NCBI GenBank assembly: GCA_965213905.1
Contig: OZ243922.1
Span: 992,001-1,056,000, forward strand
Length of the DNA stretch: 64,000 bases
From: SIRX01 sp965213905
GTDB lineage: Bacteria; Actinomycetota; Rubrobacteria; Rubrobacterales; Rubrobacteraceae
Direction of reading: 5' to 3'
The translations under genes were made by a program, and so were the position numbers. A model generated the notes under the pieces. The model saw only the letters and a list, made by a program, of their open reading frames with translations, had not been told where the DNA came from and did not search any database. Shown here piece by piece: positions 49,965 through 58,958 of the stretch. The stretch's first letter is position 1, and every line of letters starts with the position of its first letter.

Positions 49965-51035
49965 TCAGCCATCGTGCGGGGTTTCCCGGACGTTCTGGTC
50001 CCGCAGCGGCAAGTTTTCTTTCTGCGCGAAGGTGAAGGTAGCCTGGGGGTCGCGGGCGGAGAGTGAGCCGGCGTCTATGATTGTTCGGCGGAGAAGGTAG
50101 CCGCCGATCAGGACCAGCACAGAGGCGAGCAAACTGCGGCCCCGGCTTTCGCGGCTCTGGAGCAGGGCGAACGGGGCGAGTAGTCCGCCGATGACGGTGC
50201 CGCCGAAGAACCAGGCCCCGATCTTGCCGGTGCGGAGCGGCTTTCCCCACGGACCCATAGCGTAGAGGGAGGCCGCGAGTAGTCCGCCTTCGAGCACGAG
50301 CGTACCCTTCTCGGCCCGGCGCAGTCCCTCTATCGTCTTCTCCTCTCCCGCGCCAAACAGGTGCAGCAAAAAGGAAATGGCCGAGAGCCCGGTGGACATG
50401 GCCGAGGTTATGAACAGCGGTCCCATTAGCACCGCGTTGCGCGCCCAGATCGGGGTGGAGGTCAAAGCGATGAGGACCCCGGTATAAGCCCCGACAAAGA
50501 GCCCGAACGGCGCCGCCAACGTTCCGATCAGCCGGTCCGGCAACGCCGAGAGCAGCCGGGCCAGGAAGTTCTCGCGTCCCAGCAGACCGTCCTCTGCGGC
50601 CTGGTGGGCGGCTACGAGGCCGGTCAGGGAGGCGAAGGCGCTCAGGCCCCACGTTCCCATGCTCATTGGAGAGCGCCACTTGACGATGCGGAGCATGTTG
50701 AGGAAACGTTCGGGGCGTCCGAGGTCAGAGATCAGGAGCAAGGGACTCAGGAGCATACAGACCAGGGTCGTGTAACGTCCGGCCCGGATGAGGGCTTTAT
50801 CGTTGTGGCCCATGAGGCGGGCTATGGTGTTTATCACGTGCGCCCCGGAGCCTATCCCACCGAGCCAGAAGTAGACCGGGATCTCCCACGTCCACGTATG
50901 CTCTTTTACCGGCGGAATGCCATAGTAGCCCTCGTCCTGACGCCCTGAATCGGTCCTCGGGTGGTGCGAAGTCTCTACCTGTCCGTCAATCTGTCCGTTT
51001 CGTTGCTGCGGCGTCTCTTGCGTTGCTTCAGACAT
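49965..51035 (-). CDS. NrfD-type membrane anchor of formate dehydrogenase
   Basis: 356 residues, about eight spans, NrfD/PsrC family. VYFWLGGIGSGAHVINTIARLMGH is the conserved quinone-side region, and LLISDLGRPERFLNMLRIVKWRSPMSMGTW continues the family pattern. These subunits pass electrons from an Fe-S subunit to menaquinone without heme. Last gene of the formate dehydrogenase operon, 10 bases after the beta subunit. The first 40 residues are polar and unlike the family. Confidence 0.85.
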   Translation of the reverse strand: MSEATQETPQQRNGQIDGQVETSHHPRTDSGRQDEGYYGIPPVKEHTWTWEIPVYFWLGGIGSGAHVINTIARLMGHNDKALIRAGRYTTLVCMLLSPLLLISDLGRPERFLNMLRIVKWRSPMSMGTWGLSAFASLTGLVAAHQAAEDGLLGRENFLARLLSALPDRLIGTLAAPFGLFVGAYTGVLIALTSTPIWARNAVLMGPLFITSAMSTGLSAISFLLHLFGAGEEKTIEGLRRAEKGTLVLEGGLLAASLYAMGPWGKPLRTGKIGAWFFGGTVIGGLLAPFALLQSRESRGRSLLASVLVLIGGYLLRRTIIDAGSLSARDPQATFTFAQKENLPLRDQNVRETPHDG

Positions 51036-51045
51036 TTCTCCCCCT

Positions 51046-51882
51046 CTAATCCCTGAACGCCCAGGCCACGACCGCGCCGAGAACCCCGGCGGCGACGATG
51101 CTGGCTACGCTGGCCTGGTTTAGCTTGTCTTGGGGCAGGAACGGGTGGCGCGGCAGGTTGTAGGTCTCGGGCTCGTCCATAAGGATGAACTTGGAGCGGT
51201 TGCCGTCTATGCCGCCGGTCCCCCCCACCTCCGGCGTGCCGTAGACGTAGGCGCTCGTGTAGCCTTTGTCGTGTAAGGTTTGTATGCGCTCCGAGGCGAT
51301 CTGCTCTAGCTCTTCTACCTCCCCGAACATGATGGAGTTCGTCGGGCACGCTTTGGCGCAGGCCGGTTCGAGGCCGTCTATCTGACGGTCGTAGCAGAGG
51401 GTGCATTTGAAGGCGCGACCGTCTTCGGGGACGCGGGTTATGACGCCCCAAGGGCAGGCCGGGATGCAGTAGCCGCAGCCGTTGCAGACGTCGGGCTGGA
51501 TAAAGACGTTGTCGAACTCGTTGTGGATGATCGCACCCGTCGGACACGACTGCTGGCACGGCGCCTCGACACAGTGCTTGCACACGTCGCTCATGAACGT
51601 CCAACGCCCGAGCGCGTCCAGCTCCGCCCCGCCCGGCAGTTGCTCCCGCACGTCCTCGGCGAGCGCCACGAGGTCTACGTCGCCGGTGAGGCGTTTCTTC
51701 TTCGGGTTCTCGATGAAGGAGACGTGGCGCCAGGTGGTGCCGGATAGTTGCTTCGTGTTGTCGTAGGAGTCGCCGGTGAACTCGTAGCCGTCGGCGGGGA
51801 GTTGGTTCCATTGCTTGCAGGCCACCTCGCACGCCTTGCACCCGATGCAGACCGTGGTGTCGGTCAGGAATCCTGTAGCCAA
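51046..51882 (-). CDS. fdhB: formate dehydrogenase beta subunit (four [4Fe-4S] clusters)
   Basis: 278 residues. Four cysteine clusters: CIGCKACEVAC, CKHCVEAPCQQSC, CNGCGYCIPAC and CTLCYDRQIDGLEPACAKAC, as in FdnH/FdoH. A C-terminal hydrophobic stretch (SIVAAGVLGAVVAWAF) would dock it to the membrane, as in E. coli FdnH. It conducts electrons from the alpha subunit to the NrfD anchor. ATG at 51882, 1 base after the 110-residue gene. Confidence 0.9.
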   Translation of the reverse strand: MATGFLTDTTVCIGCKACEVACKQWNQLPADGYEFTGDSYDNTKQLSGTTWRHVSFIENPKKKRLTGDVDLVALAEDVREQLPGGAELDALGRWTFMSDVCKHCVEAPCQQSCPTGAIIHNEFDNVFIQPDVCNGCGYCIPACPWGVITRVPEDGRAFKCTLCYDRQIDGLEPACAKACPTNSIMFGEVEELEQIASERIQTLHDKGYTSAYVYGTPEVGGTGGIDGNRSKFILMDEPETYNLPRHPFLPQDKLNQASVASIVAAGVLGAVVAWAFRD

Positions 51883-51883
51883 C

Positions 51884-52216
51884 TTATTTCCCTTCCATGA
51901 CGCGTTCTCTGATCTCGTACACCGGCGCGGCCGGGTCGCTGCTAACGCGGAACATCCGGGCGCCGAGCGCGGGCCGTTGCGCGTGGTAGATCCGCTCCAC
52001 GATACCCGTGCCCCGGTTGTAGTAGACGCCGGGCTCCAGCGGCTTCGAAGTCCGTATCGACTTGAGGTTTTTGCGGGCCTTTTCCGGGTTTTCGGCGAGC
52101 CATACCCCTAGCTCCAATAGCTCCTGCTGGAGCGCCTCGCGGTGGGTCGTCTCCGCCTGCCAGGTGTCGCTTCCCGACTCGCCCGGTGTGCTGACGGTTC
52201 CGCGGTAGTCCCTCAT
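51884..52216 (-). CDS. 110-residue protein encoded between formate dehydrogenase alpha and beta
   Basis: Soluble, helical N-terminal half (THREALQQELLELGVWLAENPEKARKN) and a short beta part (PGVYYNRGTGIVERIYHA). Its ATG overlaps the alpha stop by four bases (ATGA) and it is followed by beta after one base, so it is made with the enzyme. No Cys, span or signal. I do not recognise the family; an assembly or regulatory subunit is a natural guess. Confidence 0.6.
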   Translation of the reverse strand: MRDYRGTVSTPGESGSDTWQAETTHREALQQELLELGVWLAENPEKARKNLKSIRTSKPLEPGVYYNRGTGIVERIYHAQRPALGARMFRVSSDPAAPVYEIRERVMEGK

Positions 52217-55200
52217 ACGCGGCCCTTTTCGAGGTTGGCGGTAAAGGCTTTCGCCTCGTGGATGGCGACGGTCGCTTCGGCGGTCATCGGGATCAGGTCG
52301 TTCACCACGTCACCCGTTACCACGCCGTTCTGCCCCCAGTGGTACGGCAGGCCGATGGTGTGCAGCTTCTCGCCCTCGAAGTCGTAGACGGGTATGCGGT
52401 CGGAGACGAGGGCGCGGGCGTTTATGCTGCCGCGGCTGGTGGAGATGGTCACCCAGTCGGCGTTGTCTATATCCTTCTCCACCGCAAGCTCCGGGCTGAT
52501 CTCACAGAACAACTCGGGCTGAAGCTCGGAGAGCCAGGGTACCCAGCGGCTCATCGCCCCTGTAGTGTGGTGCTCGGTGAGCCGGTAGGTCGTGACGACG
52601 TACGGATACCGGGGGTCTTGCGGCGGGTTGAGCGGGTTGTCATCCCGGTTTTCGTAGGTCTTGGCCGCCGGGCTGTGCTGGACGTTGTCGTAGAGCAAGT
52701 TCGGGACCGGGGACTCTACGGGCTCGTAGTGGGTCGGGAGCGGGCCGTCTTTTACACCGATCGGGGCCATGAGCCAGCCCTTGCCGTCGCCCTGCATAAT
52801 GAACGGTCCGTCGCCGGGGAGGGCGTCCACGCCGCTGCTGTCGGGGTCGGGGCGGTAGGAGGGCGGTTTTGTCGCCTCGAAGTCCGGGACGTCCAGGCCG
52901 GTCCACTGCTCTTGTTCCTCGTCCCACCAGACGTACTTTTTGCGCTCGCTCCAGGGCTTGCCTTCGGGGTCGGCGGAGGCGCGGTTGTAGAGGGTGCGAC
53001 GGTTCGCAGGCCACGCCCAGCCCCACTCGGCGGCTACGAGGTCTTGTTCGCTGACGGGTTTGCGGCGGCGGGCCTGGTTCACGCCCTCGGCCATACAGCC
53101 CGAGTAGATCCAACCACCGCAAGCGGTAGAACCATCCGCGAGAAGGTCCTTGAACCCGCTTACCGGTTCGCCGTCGGCGACCGTGTAGCCGTTGATCTCC
53201 TTGAGGATGCTCTCGATGTGCGGCTCCTCGTGCTCGCCCTCCACCGGGTAATCCCAGGTGAGGGCCTGTATAAGCTTGTCGCGCGGCTCTTCGGAGTCTT
53301 TATACATTTCTTTTATCTTGCGTCCCAGATGATAGACGAACCAGGCGTCGCTCCGGGCGTCGTCCGGTGGCTCCACAGACTTATCGTGCCACTGGAGCAT
53401 CCGCTGAGTCTGGGTAAACGAGCCGTCCTTCTCGGCTACGAGTGCTGACGGAATGAAGAAAACTTCCGTGCCGCATTCCTCGGGATTGCCGCCGAGCTTC
53501 CAGGCTTCGGCGGTCTCTATGCCGTAGGCGTCGAGGACGACGAGCCAGTCCAGGTTCCGTAAACCATCCTGGGCGACCTGGACGTGCGGTCCGCCGATGG
53601 CGAAGTTCTGGCCGAAGACGAAGCAGCCCTTCGTGACACCGTCCTTCATGTTCAGTAGGGCCGGGTAGAACGAATGGTCCTCCGAGATGCGCGGGAAGTG
53701 GTCGAAGAGGTCGTCGGCGTTGTCGGGATCGAACGCTTCTCCATACCAGGCCTTCATAATGCTGGTGATGTATTTGGGGAAGTTGCTCCACCAGCCGGTC
53801 TCGGCGGTTTCGGTGCGGACGTAGTCGTCCCAGGTGTCGTGGTTTCTCTGGGCGTTCGCCATCGGGAGGTAGCCGGGGAGCACGTTGTAGAGGGTGGCGA
53901 TGTCGGTGGAGCCCTGGATCGTCGCGTGGCCCCGGAGCGCCATGATGCCGCCGCCGGGCCGTCCGACGTTGCCGAGCAAGAGCTGGAGGATGGCGGCGGA
54001 GCGGATGATCTGGACTCCCTTGGAGTGCTGCGTCCACCCGACCGCGTAACAGAACGCCGTCGTTTTCTCCCGCCCGGAGTTCTCGCAGATAGCCTCTGCG
54101 ACCTTCAGGAACGCCTCTTTGGGCGTGCCGCAGATCCGCTCGACCATCTCCGGCGTGTACCGCTCGTAGTGCCGCTTGAGGATCTGGAATACGCACCGCG
54201 GGTCTTGGAGTGTCATATCATTGGGACGCTGCCGGTCGTTGTCCAGTCCGTCTATGCCCTCGTCCCTCAACTCTCCGACGAACTCATCCTGGCTGCCACC
54301 GGCCGCCGCGTGGCGCAGGGGTTGGCCCTCGTATTGCCAAGTCTCGGCGCTGTAGGAGCTAGTCTCTTCGTCCCAGCCGGAGAAGAAGCCGGTCGGGTCG
54401 GCGTCCTCGAAGCGTTCGTCTACGATGGTGGCGGCGTTGGTGAAAGCCCTAACGTATTCCTCGAAGTATTGCTCGTTCTCGATGACGTACTTGATCAAGC
54501 CGCCGAGAAAGGCTATATCCGTGCCGGGGCGTATCGGGGCGTAGATGTCGCACATGGCACTTGTGCGCGTGAAACGTGGGTCTATGTGGATGAGTTTTGC
54601 GCCCTTGTTCTTGGCGATCATCGGGTGCCGGAAGCCGACCGGATGGGCCTCGGCCATGTTTGAGCCTTCGATCAGGATGCAGTCGGCGTTTTGGAGGTCT
54701 TGCAGGTTGCCGGTTGCGCCGCCCCTACCGTACGAGATGCCCAGACCGGGCACCGTGGAGCTGTGTCATATCCTCGCCTGATTTGTAACTTGCGTAAAGC
54801 CCATCGTGTGGAAGAGCTTGGTGATGAGGTAGTTCTCCTCGTTGTCTATGGCGGCCCCGCCGATGGAGGCGACCCCGAGAGAGCGGCTGAGCTTTTTGCC
54901 GGCTTCATTCTGCTCATCGTAGCTCTCGTCGCGGGTTTTCTTCAAGCGTTCGGAGATCATGGTCATCGCCTCGTCTATCGAGAGGTCTTCCCACTCCGAA
55001 GAGTACGGCTTGCGGTAGCGAACCTTCGTCCAGCGGTAGGGCGAAACGTGCATACCGAGCGTGGCGGAGCCTTTGGGACAGAGGGTGCCCTCGTTTATGG
55101 GACTGTCCGGGTTGCCTTCGATGTCAATGATCTTTCCGTCCCGGTGATACACGAGCGTAGAGCAGCCGACCGCGCAGTACGGGCAGATGCTCTCAGTTTT

Positions 55201-55332
55201 CTGGACGCCCTCGTCCGAGAGACGAGAACGAAGGTTGCGGGTGGCGGGGCTTACCGGGTGATCTACTTTAAGCCCGACGTGATTCTTGAGCTTGGCCCAG
55301 AGCCCATCTCTTTCGGTAGTCTTCAAAAACAA
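52213..55332 (-). CDS. fdhA: selenocysteine-containing formate dehydrogenase alpha subunit
   Basis: 1039 residues counting UGA as Sec189. Before the UGA: the [4Fe-4S] site (CPYCAVGCS...CPKG) and TNQARI; after it: HSSTVPGLGISYGRGGAT, GSNMAEAHPVGFRHP and the molybdopterin-binding body of FdnG/FdoG-type subunits. The context R-I-U-H-S matches the active-site loop of E. coli FdnG (R-V-U-H-G). A SECIS hairpin follows. TTG at 55332 with GAGAGGGG is the best start; the open frame extends to 55491 without homology. Unlike FdnG there is no twin-arginine signal, so the active site probably faces the cytoplasm. Oxidises formate to CO2 on the Mo/W-bis-MGD cofactor. Confidence 0.9.
54738..54768 (-). promoter_or_regulatory. 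bacterial SECIS element in the fdh alpha gene
   Basis: TGA occupies 54768-54766 read downward. After 18 bases comes the loop GGTCT, closed by the 5-bp stem TGCCC/GGGCA (54738-54752). Distance and loop equal those of E. coli fdhF, so SelB should deliver selenocysteine here. Confidence 0.82.
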
Positions 55333-55622
55333 CCTTTGCCCCTCTCTATAAAAACTCTGTAGTTTGTGTCCCTCTTTATATTTTACCCGCAAACCCTTCA
55401 GAAGAACCACCCGTTCAACACCACTTAAAAATATATCTAAAAGATCGTATTGCACGACGATTGCCCGTCTGATACCGTGATCGGGTAACAACCTAAACGT
55501 CAGTCGGGGACAGGGAAAGGAGGCTTTCCTCAGAGAGATAACCTACTAGCAGGAATGCGGGCAATGTCCGATACCCGCACACAGAAACAAACATTAAAAC
55601 ATCTAGCGAGAGGAGACGTTTC

Positions 55623-56840
55623 ATGGCGGACACGAACAGGATCGTGGTCTACAAAGGCCCCGGGGAGGTAGCGGTAGAGGAAGACGAGTACCCGAAGCTC
55701 GAAGTACCTGAAGAGGTAGCCAGCGCGATGGGGATGAGCGTAGAGGCGCCGCACGCGGCCATCTTGCGGATCGTCTCGACCAACATCTGCGGCTCGGACC
55801 AGCACATGGTGCGCGGCCGGACGACGGCCCCAGAGGGCCAGACGCTGGGGCACGAAATCACGGGTGAGGTCGTCGAAGCGGGTAACGACGTCCAGTTCAT
55901 CAAAGAGGGCGATATCTGCTCCGTACCGTTCAACATCGCCTGCGGCCGCTGCCGCAACTGCCGGGAGCGGAAGACGGGCGTGTGTTTGAACGTCAACCCG
56001 GCGCGGGCGGGCTCGGCCTACGGCTACGTGGACATGGGCGGCTGGAAGGGCGGCCAGGCCAACTACGTGTTAGTCCCGTTCGCGGACTTCAACCTGCTGC
56101 CGTTCCCGGATAAGGACCAGGCGCTGGAGAAGATCCTGGACCTCACCATGCTCTCGGACATCTTCCCCACCGGCTACCACGGCGCGGTGTCTGCCGGCGT
56201 CACGACCGGCTCGACGGTCTACGTCGCGGGCGCCGGTCCCGTCGGGCTGGCTGCGGCATACTCCGCCCAGATCCTTGGCGCCTCAGTAGTCATCGTCGGC
56301 GACCTGAACGACCAGCGTCTCGAACAGGCCCGCACCTTTGGCTGCGAAACAATAAACCTCACTGAAGATACGCCGATAGACGAGCAGATCGCGGGCATCG
56401 TCGGCGAACCGGAGGTTGATTGCGCCGTAGACGCCGTAGGCTTCGAGGCGACCGGCCACGGCCCCGACGCGGGCGAGGCCCCGGCGGTCGTTCTGAACGC
56501 CATCCAGGCCATCACGCGGGCGGGCGGCTCGCTCGGTATCCCGGGCCTCTACGTTACCGGCGACCCCGGCGCGGAAGACCCGGACGCCCAAGAGGGCACG
56601 CTCAAGATGAACTTCGGCCTCGGTTGGGCAAAGAGCCACGCCTTCTACACCGGCCAGTGCCCGGTACTCAAGTACAACCGCGAGCTGATGATGGCGATCC
56701 TCAACGACAAGGCCCACATCGCCGACGCCGTAAACGCCACGGTCATCACCCTCGACGAAGCCCCGCAAGGCTACGAGGACTTCGACAAGGGAGCCGCCGA
56801 GAAGTTCGTTATAGACGCGAACGGTTACATCAACGGCTAG
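55623..56840 (+). CDS. glutathione-independent formaldehyde dehydrogenase (zinc MDR family)
   Basis: 405 residues. Zinc-site motifs: catalytic NICGSDQHMVRGR, GHEITGEVVEAG, and the structural-zinc lobe CGRCRNCRERKTGVC; the Rossmann motif VAGAGPVGLAAA follows. The long insertion after the structural lobe (GSAYGYVDMGGWKGGQANYVLVPFAD, split here as family block) and the C-terminal SHAFYTGQCPV are typical of P. putida-type formaldehyde dismutase/dehydrogenase, with tightly bound NAD. It would turn formaldehyde into formate, the substrate of the two formate dehydrogenases nearby. Strong terminator after the stop. ATG with GAGAGGAG. Confidence 0.87.
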   Translation: MADTNRIVVYKGPGEVAVEEDEYPKLEVPEEVASAMGMSVEAPHAAILRIVSTNICGSDQHMVRGRTTAPEGQTLGHEITGEVVEAGNDVQFIKEGDICSVPFNIACGRCRNCRERKTGVCLNVNPARAGSAYGYVDMGGWKGGQANYVLVPFADFNLLPFPDKDQALEKILDLTMLSDIFPTGYHGAVSAGVTTGSTVYVAGAGPVGLAAAYSAQILGASVVIVGDLNDQRLEQARTFGCETINLTEDTPIDEQIAGIVGEPEVDCAVDAVGFEATGHGPDAGEAPAVVLNAIQAITRAGGSLGIPGLYVTGDPGAEDPDAQEGTLKMNFGLGWAKSHAFYTGQCPVLKYNRELMMAILNDKAHIADAVNATVITLDEAPQGYEDFDKGAAEKFVIDANGYING

Positions 56841-56865
56841 CAAGACAGCCGGAAGGGAAAGGCGA

Positions 56866-56894
56866 GAGGTCGGGGTTTCCCGGCCTCTTTTTTT
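56866..56894 (+). terminator. rho-independent terminator
   Basis: GAGGTCGGG and CCCGGCCTC form a 9-bp stem (one G-U pair) with a four-base loop and then seven T. It ends the formaldehyde dehydrogenase transcript. Confidence 0.85.
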
Positions 56895-56920
56895 ATTGTT
56901 GGGTACTTCCGCAGCGTTGT

Positions 56921-56926
56921 TACTAT
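56921..56926 (+). promoter_or_regulatory. -10 element TACTAT of a leaderless transcript
   Basis: TACTAT, six bases, then ATG at 56933, the same arrangement as the other Uma2 gene at 16529. Confidence 0.45.
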
Positions 56927-56932
56927 TAGAAC

Positions 56933-57579
56933 ATGGACACGGTAAAGAAGCCGGCGGAACAGAAAGTTATTCTGAGCGACGTTAGTTGGGAGACTTACGT
57001 TGGGGGACTTACGAACGTTTGCTGGCAGACCATGAGAGTAGCAGCGCGCCGCGCTTTACCTTTGATCGGGGTGTGCTGGAAATCATGAGTCCGTCGCCGG
57101 AGCACGAAAAGTTCAATCATCGAATTGCCCAACTCGTGCTGGCTATCACGGAACAGATGGACATCGAATCAGAGGATCTTGGCTCCACGACCTTCCGGCG
57201 TGAAGAACTCGAACGCGGCTTCGAGCCGGACTCATGTTTCTACATTCAAAACAAGCGACAGATTCTAGGCAAAAACCGGATAGACCTGGCAGTAGACCCG
57301 CCGCCGGATCTGGTGATCGAGGTAGATATAACCAGCCCCTCGATAAACAAACTTCCCATCTACGCCGAGCTCGGAATACCCGAGGTCTGGCGCTACGATG
57401 GTGAAAAGCTGGAGATTCTTCAGCCCAGAGACGAAGGCTACGTCGAGGTTTCAGAGAGCGTCTCCCTACCCGGACTGAAAAGTACCGTTCTCACCGAACT
57501 CGTAGAACGGAGCAAATCTTCGAGACGCACGGTTTGGCTCCGGGAAGTGCGGGAGGCGGTCCGCAAGTTGTCCGGATAG
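56933..57579 (+). pseudogene. Uma2-family gene broken by a 14-bp tandem duplication
   Basis: The ATG at 56933 opens a frame (MDTVKKPAEQKVILSDVSWETY) that is lost after 56999. The body of the protein (TYERLLADHESS, DRGVLEIMSPSPEHE, the core PPPDLVIEVDITSPSI, then YAELGIPEVWRY) is in the next frame. Removing one copy of a 14-bp direct duplication joins the two as SWETYERLL. The Asp, Glu and Lys-type core residues are intact. A restart at the TTG of 56986 could still give a shortened protein of about 197 residues. Confidence 0.7.
56986..57013 (+). repeat. 14-bp imperfect tandem duplication
   Basis: TTGGGAGACTTACG followed directly by TTGGGGGACTTACG (one mismatch). Fourteen is not a multiple of three, so it shifts the frame of the Uma2 gene; loss of one copy would restore it. 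Confidence 0.9.
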
Positions 57580-57580
57580 A

Positions 57581-57802
57581 CTACTGCTCCGCGCGCCGGA
57601 CTTTGTAGCCGATCTGCTGTAGCTGGGCGAGTAGCCGCAACTCGGCGGCTTCTTCGTCGGCGCCGTCCAGGTGCTTCAGGGGCACGTTCATGACTTGTTC
57701 GTCGCCGCGCCCGCCGAAGTGGATCTCGATCTGCTCTTCCCTCCGCTTTACGGTCGCCTCTGGGTAGCGCCCGACGTGTGGTAGTCCGCTCAGCCTGAAC
57801 AT
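57581..57802 (-). CDS. 73-residue hypothetical protein
   Basis: Small soluble alpha/beta protein (TVKRREEQIEIHFGGRGDEQV, then DEEAAELRLLAQLQQIGYKV). Divergent from fdhD. No family recognised. Its stop is one base from that of the Uma2 gene. Confidence 0.5.
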   Translation of the reverse strand: MFRLSGLPHVGRYPEATVKRREEQIEIHFGGRGDEQVMNVPLKHLDGADEEAAELRLLAQLQQIGYKVRRAEQ

Positions 57803-57849
57803 CCTGACTCCATGTTAGCGTAGTTTGCGGTGCTAAACTCAAAAACGAG

Positions 57850-58707
57850 ATGTTAGAGAGACAGAACACCAAGCGCCGCGGGAGTAAGACGAAGACCCGC
57901 ATAAAGGTCTTCGAGGGCGACACAGAGCGCCGGAGACCCGACACGCTCGCCACCGAGGAGCCGATGGAGATAAGGCTCGTGTCCGGCAACGATACGCAGA
58001 CCGTGGCCGTCACCATGCGGACGCCGGGCGCGGACTTCGAGCTGGCCGCCGGTTTCCTTTACGGCGAAGGTATCGTTTCCTCGCGGGACGATGTCCGGCG
58101 CATCAGCTACTGCGTAGACCCCGAGGTGGATGCGGAACAACAGTACAACATCGTCAACGTAGAGCTTAGGCCCGGGATCAGCTACGACGTCCGCTCGCTG
58201 GAGCGACACTTCTATACCACTAGCGCCTGCGGGGTTTGTGGAAAGGCGAGCTTGGAGCAACTTGAACTGCGAGGGTGTCCTGTAATTCCACCCGGTCCCG
58301 AGGTCTCGGGGCAGACAATCTACGCGCTACCCGACAAGCTCCGCAAGACGCAGAGGCTCTTCGATTCGACCGGCGGCCTGCACGCGGCGGCCCTTTTCGA
58401 CCGCGATGGAAACCTTCTCGCACTCCGCGAAGACGTGGGCCGGCACAATGCCACCGACAAGCTCGTCGGTTGGGCGTTGCTCGAAGGTAAGCTGCCGCTT
58501 AACGAGCACATTGTCATGGTCAGCGGACGGAGCAGCTTCGAGATCCTGCAGAAATGCCTCACCGCCGGGGTGCCGATCGTTTGCGCTATCTCCGCGCCCA
58601 GCAGCCTGGCAGTGGACGTCGCCCGCGACTTCGGGATGACGCTCGTCGGTTTCTTGCGGGGAGAGAAGTTCAACGTCTACGCCGGGGCCGAGAGGATAAC
58701 CCTTTAG
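57850..58707 (+). CDS. fdhD: formate dehydrogenase accessory sulfurtransferase FdhD
   Basis: 285 residues. The sulfur-carrying loop is CGVCG (about residue 121-125), and REDVGRHNATDKLVGWALL plus VSGRSSFEILQKCLTAGVP are the conserved C-terminal motifs. FdhD takes sulfur from a cysteine desulfurase and adds it to the Mo/W-bis-MGD cofactor before insertion into formate dehydrogenase. It lies between the two formate dehydrogenases and probably serves both. The ATG at 57850 has no strong ribosome site. Confidence 0.93.
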   Translation: MLERQNTKRRGSKTKTRIKVFEGDTERRRPDTLATEEPMEIRLVSGNDTQTVAVTMRTPGADFELAAGFLYGEGIVSSRDDVRRISYCVDPEVDAEQQYNIVNVELRPGISYDVRSLERHFYTTSACGVCGKASLEQLELRGCPVIPPGPEVSGQTIYALPDKLRKTQRLFDSTGGLHAAALFDRDGNLLALREDVGRHNATDKLVGWALLEGKLPLNEHIVMVSGRSSFEILQKCLTAGVPIVCAISAPSSLAVDVARDFGMTLVGFLRGEKFNVYAGAERITL

Positions 58708-58748
58708 GCGTTTGGGTGCGTAGCCCGAAAGCGAAGCGGAATAAAAAC

Positions 58749-58776
58749 AGGCCGGGTGCGTATTTACACCCGGCCT
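58749..58776. terminator. bidirectional terminator between fdhD and the transporter operon
   Basis: Perfect 10-bp stem AGGCCGGGTG/CACCCGGCCT with an eight-base loop, A-rich on one side and T-rich on the other, between convergent genes. Confidence 0.82.
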
Positions 58777-58800
58777 TTGTGTTTCTCTGGGCCGGTAGGC

Positions 58801-58947
58801 CTAACCTCCGAACAAGGCGGCTATGTTGCCGAAGGTCCTGTAGATCGCCCAGATGAGCGGTATAGCCACGTAAGCCCAGAAAAGGGCCACCAGGGCCGTG
58901 TTGTTGCTCAGGTTGTGCGTCTCTTGCTGCTGGTCGTTCTCAGCCAT
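58801..58947 (-). CDS. 48-residue membrane protein, probable small partner of the OFA transporter
   Basis: ATG at 58947 with a perfect AAGGAG. The polar N-terminus (MAENDQQQETHNLSNNTAL) precedes one hydrophobic span (VALFWAYVAIPLIWAIY) and ends NIAALFGG. It starts 11 bases after the end of the OFA-family transporter gene. Small proteins of this kind, annotated as MFS transporter small subunit, accompany OFA transporters in other bacteria as far as I recall. A role in stabilising the transporter is inferred from the tight linkage. Confidence 0.65.
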   Translation of the reverse strand: MAENDQQQETHNLSNNTALVALFWAYVAIPLIWAIYRTFGNIAALFGG

Positions 58948-58958
58948 TGCGCTCCTTT

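Noticed and set aside
52258..53448. 396-codon open frame opposite formate dehydrogenase alpha
   Set aside because: Shadow frame over a gene with clear homology; no ribosome site or motif.
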